This document shows, piece by piece, positions 46,650 through 54,892 of a DNA stretch of 64,000 nucleotides; the first letter of the stretch is position 1, and each line of letters starts with the position of its first letter. Source of the stretch: Variovorax paradoxus EPS (GTDB lineage Bacteria; Pseudomonadota; Gammaproteobacteria; Burkholderiales; Burkholderiaceae_C). The notes beneath the pieces are model-generated. The model did no database searches. It had not been told where the DNA came from and saw only the letters and a list, made by a program, of their open reading frames with translations. Where the stretch lies: positions 5,828,001 to 5,892,000 of the forward strand of contig NC_014931.1 of NCBI RefSeq assembly GCF_000184745.1, read 5' to 3'. Made by a program: the position numbers and the translations under genes.

Positions 46650-47903
46650 TCAGCCGGGCCGCTTCATGGCGCAGCTGGCCTGCGCGGGCGTCGATGCTTC
46701 CTGCGCGGTGAAGCGCTTGACCGGCTTGAAGCCCATGTCGGTGTCATCCACCTTGAACTTCGCATCCTTGGTGACGGTGGACACCACCATCGGCAGCTGC
46801 GCCTGGTGGTCGGCGGCGCGCATGCTCATGTCGCCCATCGGCGTCTTGATGGTGGTGGCCTCCAGCGCCTTCGCGAACGCGTTCACGTTGAGCGCGCCGC
46901 CTTCGGGCTTGGTGCGCTTCAATGCATCGGCCACCATGGCCATGCCGAAGACGGTCTGCGGCTCGATGAACACCGGCACGTGGCCGGTCTTGGCCTTGTA
47001 GTCGTTGACGAAGCGCTCGCCTTCGGCACCGCCCGCCTCGGGGTTGAAGGTCTGCACGACGAAGTGGCCGACGGCCAGGTCGCCGGCATTGGCGAGGTTG
47101 CCCGGCTGGTCGAGGTAGACCGTGCCGAAGCGTGCCTTCAGGCCCGCCGACTTCGAGGCCTTCATCAGCAGCAGCAGGTCGTTCGACCAGTTGCCCGTGA
47201 GCACCGAGTCGGCCTTCGACGCAGCGATCTTCGCGACGTAGGGCGCGAAGTCCTGCACCTTGTTGACGTCGTGCAGCGTCTTCTCGACCACCTGGTAGCC
47301 GCCCGCCGCCGCGTTGTCGGCGATGGCCTTCTCCATGTCCTGGCCCCAGGAGTAGTTCTGGTTGATCGAATAGACCTTGGTGCCCAGCGCATTGGCCTGC
47401 TTCATCGCGCTCACAAGCGCCTTGGTGCGCACCTGCGGATCGCCGCCGAAGCGGAAGTGGTGGAAGTTGCACTTCTCGCCGGTGAGCTCCAGCGCTTCGG
47501 CGCCGACATTGAGGTAGACCATCTCCTTGCCGGGATTGCGCAGGTTGTACTTGCGGATGTCTTCGGTGATCTGCCCGCCGATGGCCGACGAGGCGCCCTG
47601 CACGATGAGCTGCACGCCGTCCGCCGCGGCAGCCTTGAGCTTGTCGGCCGCGCCAGCGGGGCCGCCCTGGTTGTCGTACTCCAGAAGCTGCACCGGCTCG
47701 CCGTTCCAGCCGCCCGCGGCGTTGATCTGGTCGATGGCGTAGCGAACGGCCGCGCGATACGCCTGGCCCGACGAGGCCTGCGGACCCGAGAGCGTTTCGA
47801 GCACGCCGATCTTGACCGGTGCGGCCGATGCCGTCGATGCGGCGCCGCAAAGAAGACCCACCGCGGGAACGAGGGCGAAGGCGAGTGCGTTGAACTTGTG
47901 CAT
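46650..47903 (-). CDS. livK: Branched-chain-type ABC substrate-binding protein LivK
   Basis: The 417-residue precursor has a Sec signal peptide (MHKFNALAFALVPAVGLL, cleavage near SAA, residue 28). The LivK/Leu-binding fold shows VKIGVLETLSGPQA, NAAGGWNG and GAEALELTG. Similar proteins bind amino acids, but many in this family bind aromatic or aliphatic acids. ATG 47903 has GGAGA six bases upstream. It lies directly downstream of the first SDR gene and upstream of livH. Confidence 0.92.
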   Translation of the reverse strand: MHKFNALAFALVPAVGLLCGAASTASAAPVKIGVLETLSGPQASSGQAYRAAVRYAIDQINAAGGWNGEPVQLLEYDNQGGPAGAADKLKAAAADGVQLIVQGASSAIGGQITEDIRKYNLRNPGKEMVYLNVGAEALELTGEKCNFHHFRFGGDPQVRTKALVSAMKQANALGTKVYSINQNYSWGQDMEKAIADNAAAGGYQVVEKTLHDVNKVQDFAPYVAKIAASKADSVLTGNWSNDLLLLMKASKSAGLKARFGTVYLDQPGNLANAGDLAVGHFVVQTFNPEAGGAEGERFVNDYKAKTGHVPVFIEPQTVFGMAMVADALKRTKPEGGALNVNAFAKALEATTIKTPMGDMSMRAADHQAQLPMVVSTVTKDAKFKVDDTDMGFKPVKRFTAQEASTPAQASCAMKRPG

Positions 47904-47968
47904 TGATGTCTCCATGCTTTTTATGAAAAGGAAATCGAAAGGGGATGCAGCGGTCGCGCCCGGAGCGC

Positions 47969-48760
47969 TCAGAGGTATTCCATGTTCCCGTCGACGCTGA
48001 TCGCCTGGCCGGTCAGGTTGCGCGCCGCGGGCGAAGAGAGAAAAAGCGCCATGGCCGCCACGTCGTCCAGCGTGACCATGCGGCGCAGCGAGATCTTCTG
48101 CAGGTACTGCGCGCGCATCGCCTCCACCGACACGCCCGCGGTCGCCGCGCGCGCGCCGATCACGCTGTTCATGCGCTCGCCTTCCACCGTGCCCGGAAGG
48201 ATCGCGTTGACGCGCACGCCGTGCGGGCCGAGCTCGATCGCCAGCGATTTCATGAGGCCCACGATGGCCCACTTGGTGGCGGCATACGGCGTGCGAAACG
48301 CATAGCCGAGCCGGCCCGCGACCGAGCTCATCGCAATGAGGCACGGGTTCTGCGCGGACTGCCGGAGCAAGGGCACGGCACGCTGGGCGAAATAGAACTG
48401 GCTGTTGAGGTTGACGGCCACCGTGCGTTCCCAGTCGCCGCGGCTCAGGTCCTGGATCGCGCCGGTCGGCCCGGCAATGCCGACGTTGCTGACCAGAACG
48501 TCGAGCCCGCCGAGCGCGCCCTGCACATCGTCGAAGACGAGGTCGACGTCGTCGGGCACCGAGGCATCCGCCATGCTCGAGGTGATCTCGGGCGCCTCGA
48601 CGGCCAGGCGGTCGAGGGCGCCGCGGTCGATGTCGCACACATGCACGCGCGCGCCGGTTTCGCGGAAGGCGCGGGCAACGGCCGCGCCGATGCCGGAGCC
48701 GCCCGCGGTGACCAGCACGCGCAGGCCGGGCGCGGGCCGCAGTGAATCGATGATGCTCAT
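47969..48760 (-). CDS. SDR oxidoreductase heading the BKACE/LIV operon
   Basis: The 263-residue enzyme has AGGSGIGAAVAR, SNVGIAGPTG, the catalytic Ser in AMSSVAGR and Tyr-Lys in TPYAATKWA. It likely oxidises a hydroxy acid to the beta-keto acid that BKACE cleaves. ATG 48760 was chosen as the start of the Rossmann domain. No strong Shine-Dalgarno is visible. The leader contains two inverted repeats (48791-48826 and 48845-48868). It is divergent from the GAF/PucR-type regulator. Confidence 0.87.
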   Translation of the reverse strand: MSIIDSLRPAPGLRVLVTAGGSGIGAAVARAFRETGARVHVCDIDRGALDRLAVEAPEITSSMADASVPDDVDLVFDDVQGALGGLDVLVSNVGIAGPTGAIQDLSRGDWERTVAVNLNSQFYFAQRAVPLLRQSAQNPCLIAMSSVAGRLGYAFRTPYAATKWAIVGLMKSLAIELGPHGVRVNAILPGTVEGERMNSVIGARAATAGVSVEAMRAQYLQKISLRRMVTLDDVAAMALFLSSPAARNLTGQAISVDGNMEYL

Positions 48761-48790
48761 GGGATGTGTCGTGATGTCTCGTGTGAACGG

Positions 48791-48826
48791 TTCGGCACGG
48801 CAAGTGTCCGGAAGCCCCTTGCCGAA
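48791..48826. repeat. Inverted repeat in the SDR leader
   Basis: TTCGGCA (48791-48797) is complementary to TGCCGAA (48820-48826). The inner CGGCAAG and CTTGCCG also pair. It lies about 30-65 bases upstream of the SDR start and may be an operator or an mRNA hairpin. Confidence 0.4.
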
Positions 48827-48830
48827 ACCT

Positions 48831-48868
48831 ATGTGCGGCAGACACACATCCGACGCCCGTGCGATGTG
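48831..48868. promoter_or_regulatory. Motif pair ATGTGCG ... CACATCCGA...GATGTG near the divergent promoters
   Basis: ATGTGCG (48831-48837) is followed by CACATC (48845-48850) and its complement GATGTG (48863-48868). This mirrors the tannase promoter site, with one helical turn difference in spacing (14 instead of 25 bases). It likely binds the regulator coded beside it. Confidence 0.5.
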
Positions 48869-48955
48869 ATCCATGGCGCATGCGGCGCGCACCCACGCGA
48901 ACTAGGGCTTGGGCCCATGCCCATGCGCGCGTCGTTCTGCTAGCCTTCGCGCCCT

Positions 48956-50968
48956 ATGCCGGCACCGCCCCACGAACGAAAGCGAACGAACGGCCCGTCG
49001 CTGGGCCAGACAGGCGAAGAGATCGCACCCGAGCTCATCGGCCTCCTGCACCGGAACGCATCCGCGGAAGAGTTCGCCGCCTGCCTCGCGCATGTCGAGT
49101 CACTGCCCGATGCGCTGCAGCGCAAGCCCGGCTTGGTGGAACTGGTGCGCATGGCCATGGCGCTGCGCAACCGGCTCGAACTGCACGAGCAGCGCGAACG
49201 CGGCATGCTCGCGGTGATCGAATCCGCGCAGGACCTCTCGAGCCGCCTCGATCTCACGGGCCTGCTGAAAGCCATCGTGAGCCGCGCGCGCAAGCTGATG
49301 GGCGCGCACCTGTGCTGGCTCACGATCTACGACACGGCGAGCGGCGAGTTCCAGGTGGTCGTGGCCGACGGCGCCATCTCCGACCGCACCGGCAAGATGA
49401 CCGCCGGCAGAAACCTGGGCGTGGCGGGTATCGTGATGTCCACGCGCCTGCCCTTCTTCACGCCCGACTACCTGCACGACAACCGCTTCGCGCACGACCC
49501 CGCGCTGGACGACACCTTCAGGGACGAAGGCGTCGCCGCGCTGGTCGGCGCGCCGCTCATGTGCGACGACAACGTGATCGGCCTGCTCTTCGTGGCCGAC
49601 CGCTACCACCGCACGCACACGGCGCTGAACGTGTCGATCCTCTGCACGCTCGCCACGCACGCGGCCGTCGCCATCAACAACGCCAAGGCTTTTGCGGAAG
49701 CGAAGACGGCGCTGGACAACGCGGACCTCGCGCGCGCCGAACTCGAGCGGCATGCGCGCGATGTGCAGGAGGCGGCCGAGGCGCACGAGCAACTCACCTC
49801 GCTGCTCGCGAAGGGCGCGTCGCTCGGCGCGCTGTGCGAGTCGGTCGCGCAGCTTCTGAATGGCAGCGTGCTGGTGCTCGACGAAGCCAGCGAGGTGATC
49901 GGCCGCGCCACCGCACCGGGCTACACCGGCACGGCGGCCGATGCCTATGCGCCGCACGACGAGCACAGCGCCGCGCTGGCGCAGGCGCTGCGCGAGAGCC
50001 GCCAGGCCGGCCGCTCGGCGGTCGCCTACACACGCGGCGGCGAGCTTTGCCGCGCGATCGCGGTGATCGGCGGCAACGACGTGCTCGGCGCGGTGCTGCT
50101 CTTCCGGCACGAGGACCTGCGGGACATCTCGGTGCGCACCTTCGAACGGAGCTCGAGCGTCATCGGCGTCGTGCTGCTCTCGCAGGAGCGCGTGGAGGCG
50201 AGCAAGAGCCGCGATGTCTCGGCGCTGCTGCACACGCTCATCTCGCCGCGGCAGGACGAACCCGCCCTCACGCAGGACCGCGCCGAACGCTTCGGCCTCG
50301 ACCTGTCGCAGCCGATCTCGCTGATGGTGGTCGAGATGGAGCAGCCGCGGCCGGGCTTCTGGGCGCGCCGCCTCAGGACCGGCGCACCGCTCTCGGACCT
50401 GGTGATGGACGAAGTCGACGGCGCGCTGGCCATCGTGTGCGGTGCGACGAAGGCGCAGGATGTCCTGGCGCAATTCACCGCATTCGCCAGCCGCGAGCTC
50501 GGCGATGCCTATCGGGGCGTGCTGTCGAGGCCGGTGAGAACGCCCGCGGAAATGCCGGCCCTGTATGCGACGCTGCGGCGCGCGCTCGCGGTGCTGGGCC
50601 GCCTGGGCATGCGCGGCCACATCGTCGGGCAGAACGAGATGGCGCTGTATTCGGTGCTCTTCGAGACGCACGACCAGGCGAGCCTGAACACCTTCCTGAA
50701 TGCAGCCATCGGTGCCGTGATGGGTCATGACAGGAAGCGCGGCTCGGAACTCACGGCCACGCTGCTGGCGTATTTCGACAACAACCAGAACGCGAAGACG
50801 ACCGCTGCGCGCATGGGCATCCACGTCAACACGGTGCGGCAGCGGCTTGCCAGCGTGGAAGAACTGCTGGGGCACTGGGGCAACGCGAGCCGGGCGCTGG
50901 AGATCCATGTGGCGCTGAGGCTCTGGAGCCTCGGCATGGCGGGCGACGCGCCGGCGCTCGAGGGCTGA
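48956..50968 (+). CDS. GAF-domain PucR/CdaR-type transcription activator
   Basis: The 670-residue protein has an N-terminal helical part, a GAF domain (about residues 90-250), a second sensory region (about 270-420) and a PucR/CdaR-type C-terminal HTH (ELTATLLAYFDNNQNAKTTA then NTVRQRLASVEELLG, residues about 600-640). This family activates catabolic genes in response to small molecules bound by the GAF domain. It lies between the BKACE/LIV operon and the sigma-54-dependent operon and could control one or both. It contains no AAA+ domain, so it cannot by itself drive sigma-54 transcription. Confidence 0.88.
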   Translation: MPAPPHERKRTNGPSLGQTGEEIAPELIGLLHRNASAEEFAACLAHVESLPDALQRKPGLVELVRMAMALRNRLELHEQRERGMLAVIESAQDLSSRLDLTGLLKAIVSRARKLMGAHLCWLTIYDTASGEFQVVVADGAISDRTGKMTAGRNLGVAGIVMSTRLPFFTPDYLHDNRFAHDPALDDTFRDEGVAALVGAPLMCDDNVIGLLFVADRYHRTHTALNVSILCTLATHAAVAINNAKAFAEAKTALDNADLARAELERHARDVQEAAEAHEQLTSLLAKGASLGALCESVAQLLNGSVLVLDEASEVIGRATAPGYTGTAADAYAPHDEHSAALAQALRESRQAGRSAVAYTRGGELCRAIAVIGGNDVLGAVLLFRHEDLRDISVRTFERSSSVIGVVLLSQERVEASKSRDVSALLHTLISPRQDEPALTQDRAERFGLDLSQPISLMVVEMEQPRPGFWARRLRTGAPLSDLVMDEVDGALAIVCGATKAQDVLAQFTAFASRELGDAYRGVLSRPVRTPAEMPALYATLRRALAVLGRLGMRGHIVGQNEMALYSVLFETHDQASLNTFLNAAIGAVMGHDRKRGSELTATLLAYFDNNQNAKTTAARMGIHVNTVRQRLASVEELLGHWGNASRALEIHVALRLWSLGMAGDAPALEG

Positions 50969-51011
50969 CCCGGCCGGGCCTGCGGGGCCCGACAGCGCAA
51001 TCCAAGGAGAA

Positions 51012-51028
51012 ATCACCACTCCGGTGCA
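51012..51028 (+). promoter_or_regulatory. Possible NtrC-like site
   Basis: ATCACCACTCCGGTGCA resembles the NtrC consensus TGCACY-N4-TGGTGCA, differing at three of 13 fixed positions. It lies unusually close to the -24 element, so it may be a secondary site or coincidental. Confidence 0.3.
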
Positions 51029-51035
51029 TCCGGAC

Positions 51036-51052
51036 TGGCACGTCGCTTGCAT
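51036..51052 (+). promoter_or_regulatory. Sigma-54 (RpoN) promoter
   Basis: TGGCACGTCGCTTGCAT matches the -24/-12 consensus (TGGCACG, four bases, TTGCA) at every conserved position, with the correct spacing. It lies about 40 bases upstream of the flavodoxin-like gene. It requires an NtrC-type activator ATPase and links the operon to nitrogen limitation or a similar signal. Confidence 0.85.
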
Positions 51053-51091
51053 AACCTGACCACTTGCTCTGATTAAGCGGTCAAACACACC

Positions 51092-51679
51092 ATGCGCGTG
51101 CTCGTCGTCTACTGCCACCCGGTCGAAACCAGCTTCCATGCGGCCCTGCACCAGGAAGTGCTGAAGAACCTGCGCGCCGCCGGGCACGAGGTGGACGACT
51201 GCGACCTGTACGCCGAGGGCTTCGACCCGGTGCTCTCGCGCGAGGAGCGGCTCGGCTACCACGACGTGCCGGCCAACCAGCTGCCGCTCCGGCCGTATGT
51301 CGAGCGGCTGCAGTGGGCCGAGGGCATCGTGTTCTGCTTTCCGACCTGGTGCTTCGGACTGCCGGCGATGCTCAAGGGCTACTTCGACCGGCTCTTCATG
51401 CCGGGCGTCGCCTTCGACATCAGCGATCCCGCGAACGTGAAGCCGATGCTCACGCACATCCAGCGCATCAGCGCCGTGGTCACCTACGGCCGGCCGCGCT
51501 GGATGGCCTGGTACATGGGCGATCCGCCGCGCAAGATCGTCACGCGCTACATGAAGCGGCTCACCGGCCAACGCGCCAAGGTGGACTACCACGCCCACTA
51601 CCACATGAACGTGGCGACCGAGCCCCAGCTCAAGCGCTTCATGGCGCGCGTGGGTCAAGCGATGGCGCGCTTCGCATGA
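51092..51679 (+). CDS. Flavodoxin-like NAD(P)H oxidoreductase
   Basis: The 195-residue protein has the flavodoxin fold of the NQO/MdaB group: VVYCHPVETSFHAAL, FPTWCFGLPAMLKGYFDR, which bind FMN or FAD. It reduces quinones or other acceptors using NAD(P)H. Its stop overlaps the ATG of the amidohydrolase (ATGA). It is the first gene after the sigma-54 promoter. Confidence 0.88.
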   Translation: MRVLVVYCHPVETSFHAALHQEVLKNLRAAGHEVDDCDLYAEGFDPVLSREERLGYHDVPANQLPLRPYVERLQWAEGIVFCFPTWCFGLPAMLKGYFDRLFMPGVAFDISDPANVKPMLTHIQRISAVVTYGRPRWMAWYMGDPPRKIVTRYMKRLTGQRAKVDYHAHYHMNVATEPQLKRFMARVGQAMARFA

Positions 51680-52947
51680 ACGCGCCCGTGTTGCTCGACA
51701 ACGCGCGCCTGCCGCGCTGGCTGCTGCCGACGGACTGGCCGCAGCGCGATGGCGTTCCGGTGTTGGCGCGCGTTGCGCTCGACGCCGGGCGCGTGCAGTC
51801 GGTGCGCCCCGCCGACGACGCCGCGCCCTCTCCCCAAAGCTGGGACCTCGCCGGCACCCTCGTGCTGCCCGGCTTCGTCGACGCCCACACGCACCTGGAC
51901 AAGGCCTTCACGCTCCCGCGCATGAAAGATGTGCAGCCGGGCCTGCTCGGCGCCATCGACGCGATGCTCGCCGACCGCGTGCACTGGAGCCCCGCCGACG
52001 TGCGCGAACGCGCCGCGCGCGGCCTGCAGTGGGCCTGGGAATGCGGCACCACGCATGTGCGCACGCACGTCGACTGGTGGGAGCCCGATGCGGTGCCACT
52101 GGCCTGGCCGGTGTTGGCCGAACTCGCAGAGGAATGGGCCGGCAAGGTGCGGCTGGAACAGGTGAGCCTGATCAAGTTGCCGCTGTTCGAAGACGCGGCG
52201 CAGGCGCTGCGCCTCGCGAAACAGGTGAAGGCCACGGGACCGCATGCGTTGCTCGGCGGCTTCGTGCATTCGACCAACTGGAGCGAGAACGCACTGCGCA
52301 ACCTGCTGAACGCAGCGCAGGCCTGCGACCTCGACATCGACCTACATGTCGACGAAGAACTCAACGCCTCGGCGGTGGGCCTTCAGACCACCGCGCGCAT
52401 CCTCCGCGAGATCGGCTTCGAAGGCCGCGTGGTCTGCGGCCATATCTGCGCGCTCTCGGTGCAGCCCGAGGCACAGGCCCTGGCCACGCTCGATGCGGTG
52501 GCGCGCGCGCCGATCACCGTGGTCTCGCTGCCCGCGACCAACCTGCTGCTGCAGGACGCGGTGACGGGCCGCACGCCGCGGCTGCGCGGCATCACGCTCG
52601 TGAAGGAAATACGCGAGCGCGGCATTCCACTGCTGTTCGCGAGCGACAACGTGCAGGACCCGTTCTGCCGGCTCGGCAGCTTCGACCCGGTCGAGGCGCT
52701 GGGCACGGCCGCGCTGGTCGCGCAGCTGGACGCCCCCTTCGACAACTGGTCGCAGGCGCTGTGCCGCGGCGACTGGCTGCAGCGCGCGCCCGCCACGACG
52801 GCGCCCACGCTGGTCGGTGCGAAAGCGGATCTCGTGCTCTTCACGCAGGCCGACCGCCACGGCTGGCCCTCGCGCACCGCCACCCGCGTGGTGCTGCGCG
52901 ACGGCCATGTGACGCACGGCGACGCGACACCCTTCTTCCCCAAGTAA
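51676..52947 (+). CDS. Amidohydrolase, cytosine-deaminase-like
   Basis: The 423-residue protein has the metal motif VDAHTHLDK, later histidines in HVDE and CGHICAL, and an Asp in FASDNVQDPF. This is the mononuclear amidohydrolase active site of the cytosine deaminase/AtzC group. It likely deaminates or opens a nitrogen heterocycle and releases ammonia. The start overlaps the flavodoxin stop. Its position before the creatininase-like gene suggests sequential hydrolysis. Confidence 0.9.
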   Translation: MNAPVLLDNARLPRWLLPTDWPQRDGVPVLARVALDAGRVQSVRPADDAAPSPQSWDLAGTLVLPGFVDAHTHLDKAFTLPRMKDVQPGLLGAIDAMLADRVHWSPADVRERAARGLQWAWECGTTHVRTHVDWWEPDAVPLAWPVLAELAEEWAGKVRLEQVSLIKLPLFEDAAQALRLAKQVKATGPHALLGGFVHSTNWSENALRNLLNAAQACDLDIDLHVDEELNASAVGLQTTARILREIGFEGRVVCGHICALSVQPEAQALATLDAVARAPITVVSLPATNLLLQDAVTGRTPRLRGITLVKEIRERGIPLLFASDNVQDPFCRLGSFDPVEALGTAALVAQLDAPFDNWSQALCRGDWLQRAPATTAPTLVGAKADLVLFTQADRHGWPSRTATRVVLRDGHVTHGDATPFFPK

Positions 52948-52970
52948 GCAAAGAACACGCAAGGATTCCC

Positions 52971-53834
52971 ATGCTCCACGGCTACATCCCGCCCCACCGC
53001 TTCCTGCCCTACCTGAGCTGGACCGAAATCGCCGCGCTGCCCGACCGCGAGAACACCGTCATCGTGCTGCCCTGCGGCGCCATCGAGCAGCACGGCCCGC
53101 ACCTGCCGTGCTCGGTCGACAGCGTGATCGCCTCGGGCGTGATGGGCCGGGCGCTCGAGAAGCTGCCCGCCGAGGTGCGCGCCTTCGCGCTGCCCACCAT
53201 CACCTACGGCAAGTCGGAAGAGCACCTGCATTTCCCCGGCACGATGACGCTGACCGGCACCACGCTGCTTTCGACCGTGACCGAGATCGGGGAGTCGGTC
53301 TACCGCGCGGGTTTTCGCAAGCTCCTGTTCGCCAACGGCCACGGCGGCCAGCCGCAGGTGCTGGAGATGGCGGCGCGCGAGCTGCGGCTGCGGCACGGCG
53401 ATTTCGTGATCGTGCCGCACGGCGTGTCGCGCCTGCCGAACGCATCGAGCAAGCAGATCAGCGAACAGGAAAAACGCCTGTCGATGCACGCCGGCCATTC
53501 CGAGACCGCGCTGATGCTCGCGCTCGCGCCCGACACGGTGCACATGGAGCGCGCGGCGGCCAACTTTCCGCCGCCCTTCCCGATCAAGCTGCTGTCGGCC
53601 GACGGCCGCCCCGCCTGCGCATGGACCGCGCGCGATTTCGGCCCGAGCGGCGTGATCGGCGATCCGACCAGCGCCACGCGCGAACAGGGCATCGAGATCC
53701 TGGAGACGCTCTCCGACAGCTGGGTGCAGGCGCTGACCGAGCTGCATGCGCTGCGCTGGGTGGTGCGCGAAGAGCCCACCTGGGAGCGCGGCCACCAGCA
53801 GGGTTTCATCCAGCAATCGTTCGTGCCGGCCTGA
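52971..53834 (+). CDS. Creatininase family hydrolase
   Basis: The 287-residue protein has the creatininase metal-site motifs GAIEQHGPHLP, NGHGGQ and HAGHSETALM. Members cleave cyclic amides or formamide-type substrates (creatinine, 3-dehydro-inosose, FAPy). The precise substrate is unknown. AAGGA precedes the ATG. Together with the amidohydrolase it probably processes an imported ring compound. Confidence 0.9.
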   Translation: MLHGYIPPHRFLPYLSWTEIAALPDRENTVIVLPCGAIEQHGPHLPCSVDSVIASGVMGRALEKLPAEVRAFALPTITYGKSEEHLHFPGTMTLTGTTLLSTVTEIGESVYRAGFRKLLFANGHGGQPQVLEMAARELRLRHGDFVIVPHGVSRLPNASSKQISEQEKRLSMHAGHSETALMLALAPDTVHMERAAANFPPPFPIKLLSADGRPACAWTARDFGPSGVIGDPTSATREQGIEILETLSDSWVQALTELHALRWVVREEPTWERGHQQGFIQQSFVPA

Positions 53835-53892
53835 GGCGCGCTCCTTGCATCGGCTTCATTCTTTTTCATCCAGCCTTCGAGAGGTCCCCACC

Positions 53893-54879
53893 ATGCGTTC
53901 CTTCGCTCTTTCCCTGGCCGGCGCCGCCGCGCTGTCGCTGTTCGCCGCGGTCGCACCCGCACATGCACAAGACAAGTTCACCTACATGACCAACTGGTAC
54001 GCGCAGGCCGAGCACGGCGGCTTCTACCAGGCACTGGCGCAGGGCATCTACAAGAAGTACGGCCTGGACGTGACCATCAAGATGGGCGGCCCGCAGGTCA
54101 ACATCACGCAGATGATGGCGGCCGGCCAGGCCGACTGCATCATGGGTTCGAGCGACATCCAGATGATGCAGGTGCGCGAAGGCGGCGTGCCGGTCGTCAA
54201 CGTCGCGGCCTTCTTCCAGAAGGACCCGCAGGTGCTGATCGCGCACGACGACGTGAAGAAGTTCGAGGACCTGAAAGGCAAGACGCTCCTGATCGGCGCG
54301 CAGGCCAATCGCGGCTACTGGCCGTGGCTCAAGGCCAAGTTCGGCCTCGTCGACGAACAGACGCGCCCCTACACCTTCAACATCCAGCCCTTCGTGGCGG
54401 ACAAGAACACCGCGCAGCAGGGCTACCTGACGTCGGAGCCCTACGCCATCCAGAAGGCCGGCGTGAAGAGCACCGTGCTGATGTTCAGCGACCACGGCTT
54501 CCCCGCGTACGCGACCACGGTGTCGTGCATGGAGAAGACGGTGAAGGACCGCAGCAAGCAGGTGGCTGCTTTCGTGAAGGCCTCGGCCGAGGGCTGGAAG
54601 AGCTACCTCGCCGACCCGGCGCCCGCCAATGCGCTCATCAAGAACGACAACCCCAACATGACCGACGACCAGCTGGCCTACAGCGTGGCCAAGCTCAAGG
54701 AGATGGGCATGGTCACCGGCGGCGACGCGGCCAAGCTGGGCATCGGCGTGATGACGGATGCGCGCTCGAAGGCGAGCTACGACTTTCTCGTGAGCGCGAA
54801 GCTGCTCGACCCGGCGAAGGTCGAACTGGCGAAGACCTACACGACGGAATTCGTGAAAGACGCCAAGGTCCTGCCCTGA
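53893..54879 (+). CDS. NMT1/THI5-type ABC substrate-binding protein
   Basis: The 328-residue precursor has a Sec signal peptide (MRSFALSLAGAAALS, cleavage near AHA). The SsuA/ThiY-like domain includes NWYAQAEHGGFY, GGPQVNITQ and SSDIQMM. Ligands in this family include pyrimidines, sulfonates and nitrate. The ligand here is presumably the nitrogen compound degraded by the operon. Confidence 0.9.
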   Translation: MRSFALSLAGAAALSLFAAVAPAHAQDKFTYMTNWYAQAEHGGFYQALAQGIYKKYGLDVTIKMGGPQVNITQMMAAGQADCIMGSSDIQMMQVREGGVPVVNVAAFFQKDPQVLIAHDDVKKFEDLKGKTLLIGAQANRGYWPWLKAKFGLVDEQTRPYTFNIQPFVADKNTAQQGYLTSEPYAIQKAGVKSTVLMFSDHGFPAYATTVSCMEKTVKDRSKQVAAFVKASAEGWKSYLADPAPANALIKNDNPNMTDDQLAYSVAKLKEMGMVTGGDAAKLGIGVMTDARSKASYDFLVSAKLLDPAKVELAKTYTTEFVKDAKVLP

Positions 54880-54892
54880 ATTTCGCCGCGCC

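Noticed and set aside
45516..47906. A 796-codon open frame on the plus strand opposite livH and livK
   Set aside because: It is His/Arg/Glu-rich with no recognisable motif and is fully antisense to transport genes with complete family signatures.
51092..51679. The flavodoxin-like gene as part of the upstream regulator operon
   Set aside because: A sigma-54 promoter and over 120 bases separate them, and the next genes are coupled to the flavodoxin gene instead.
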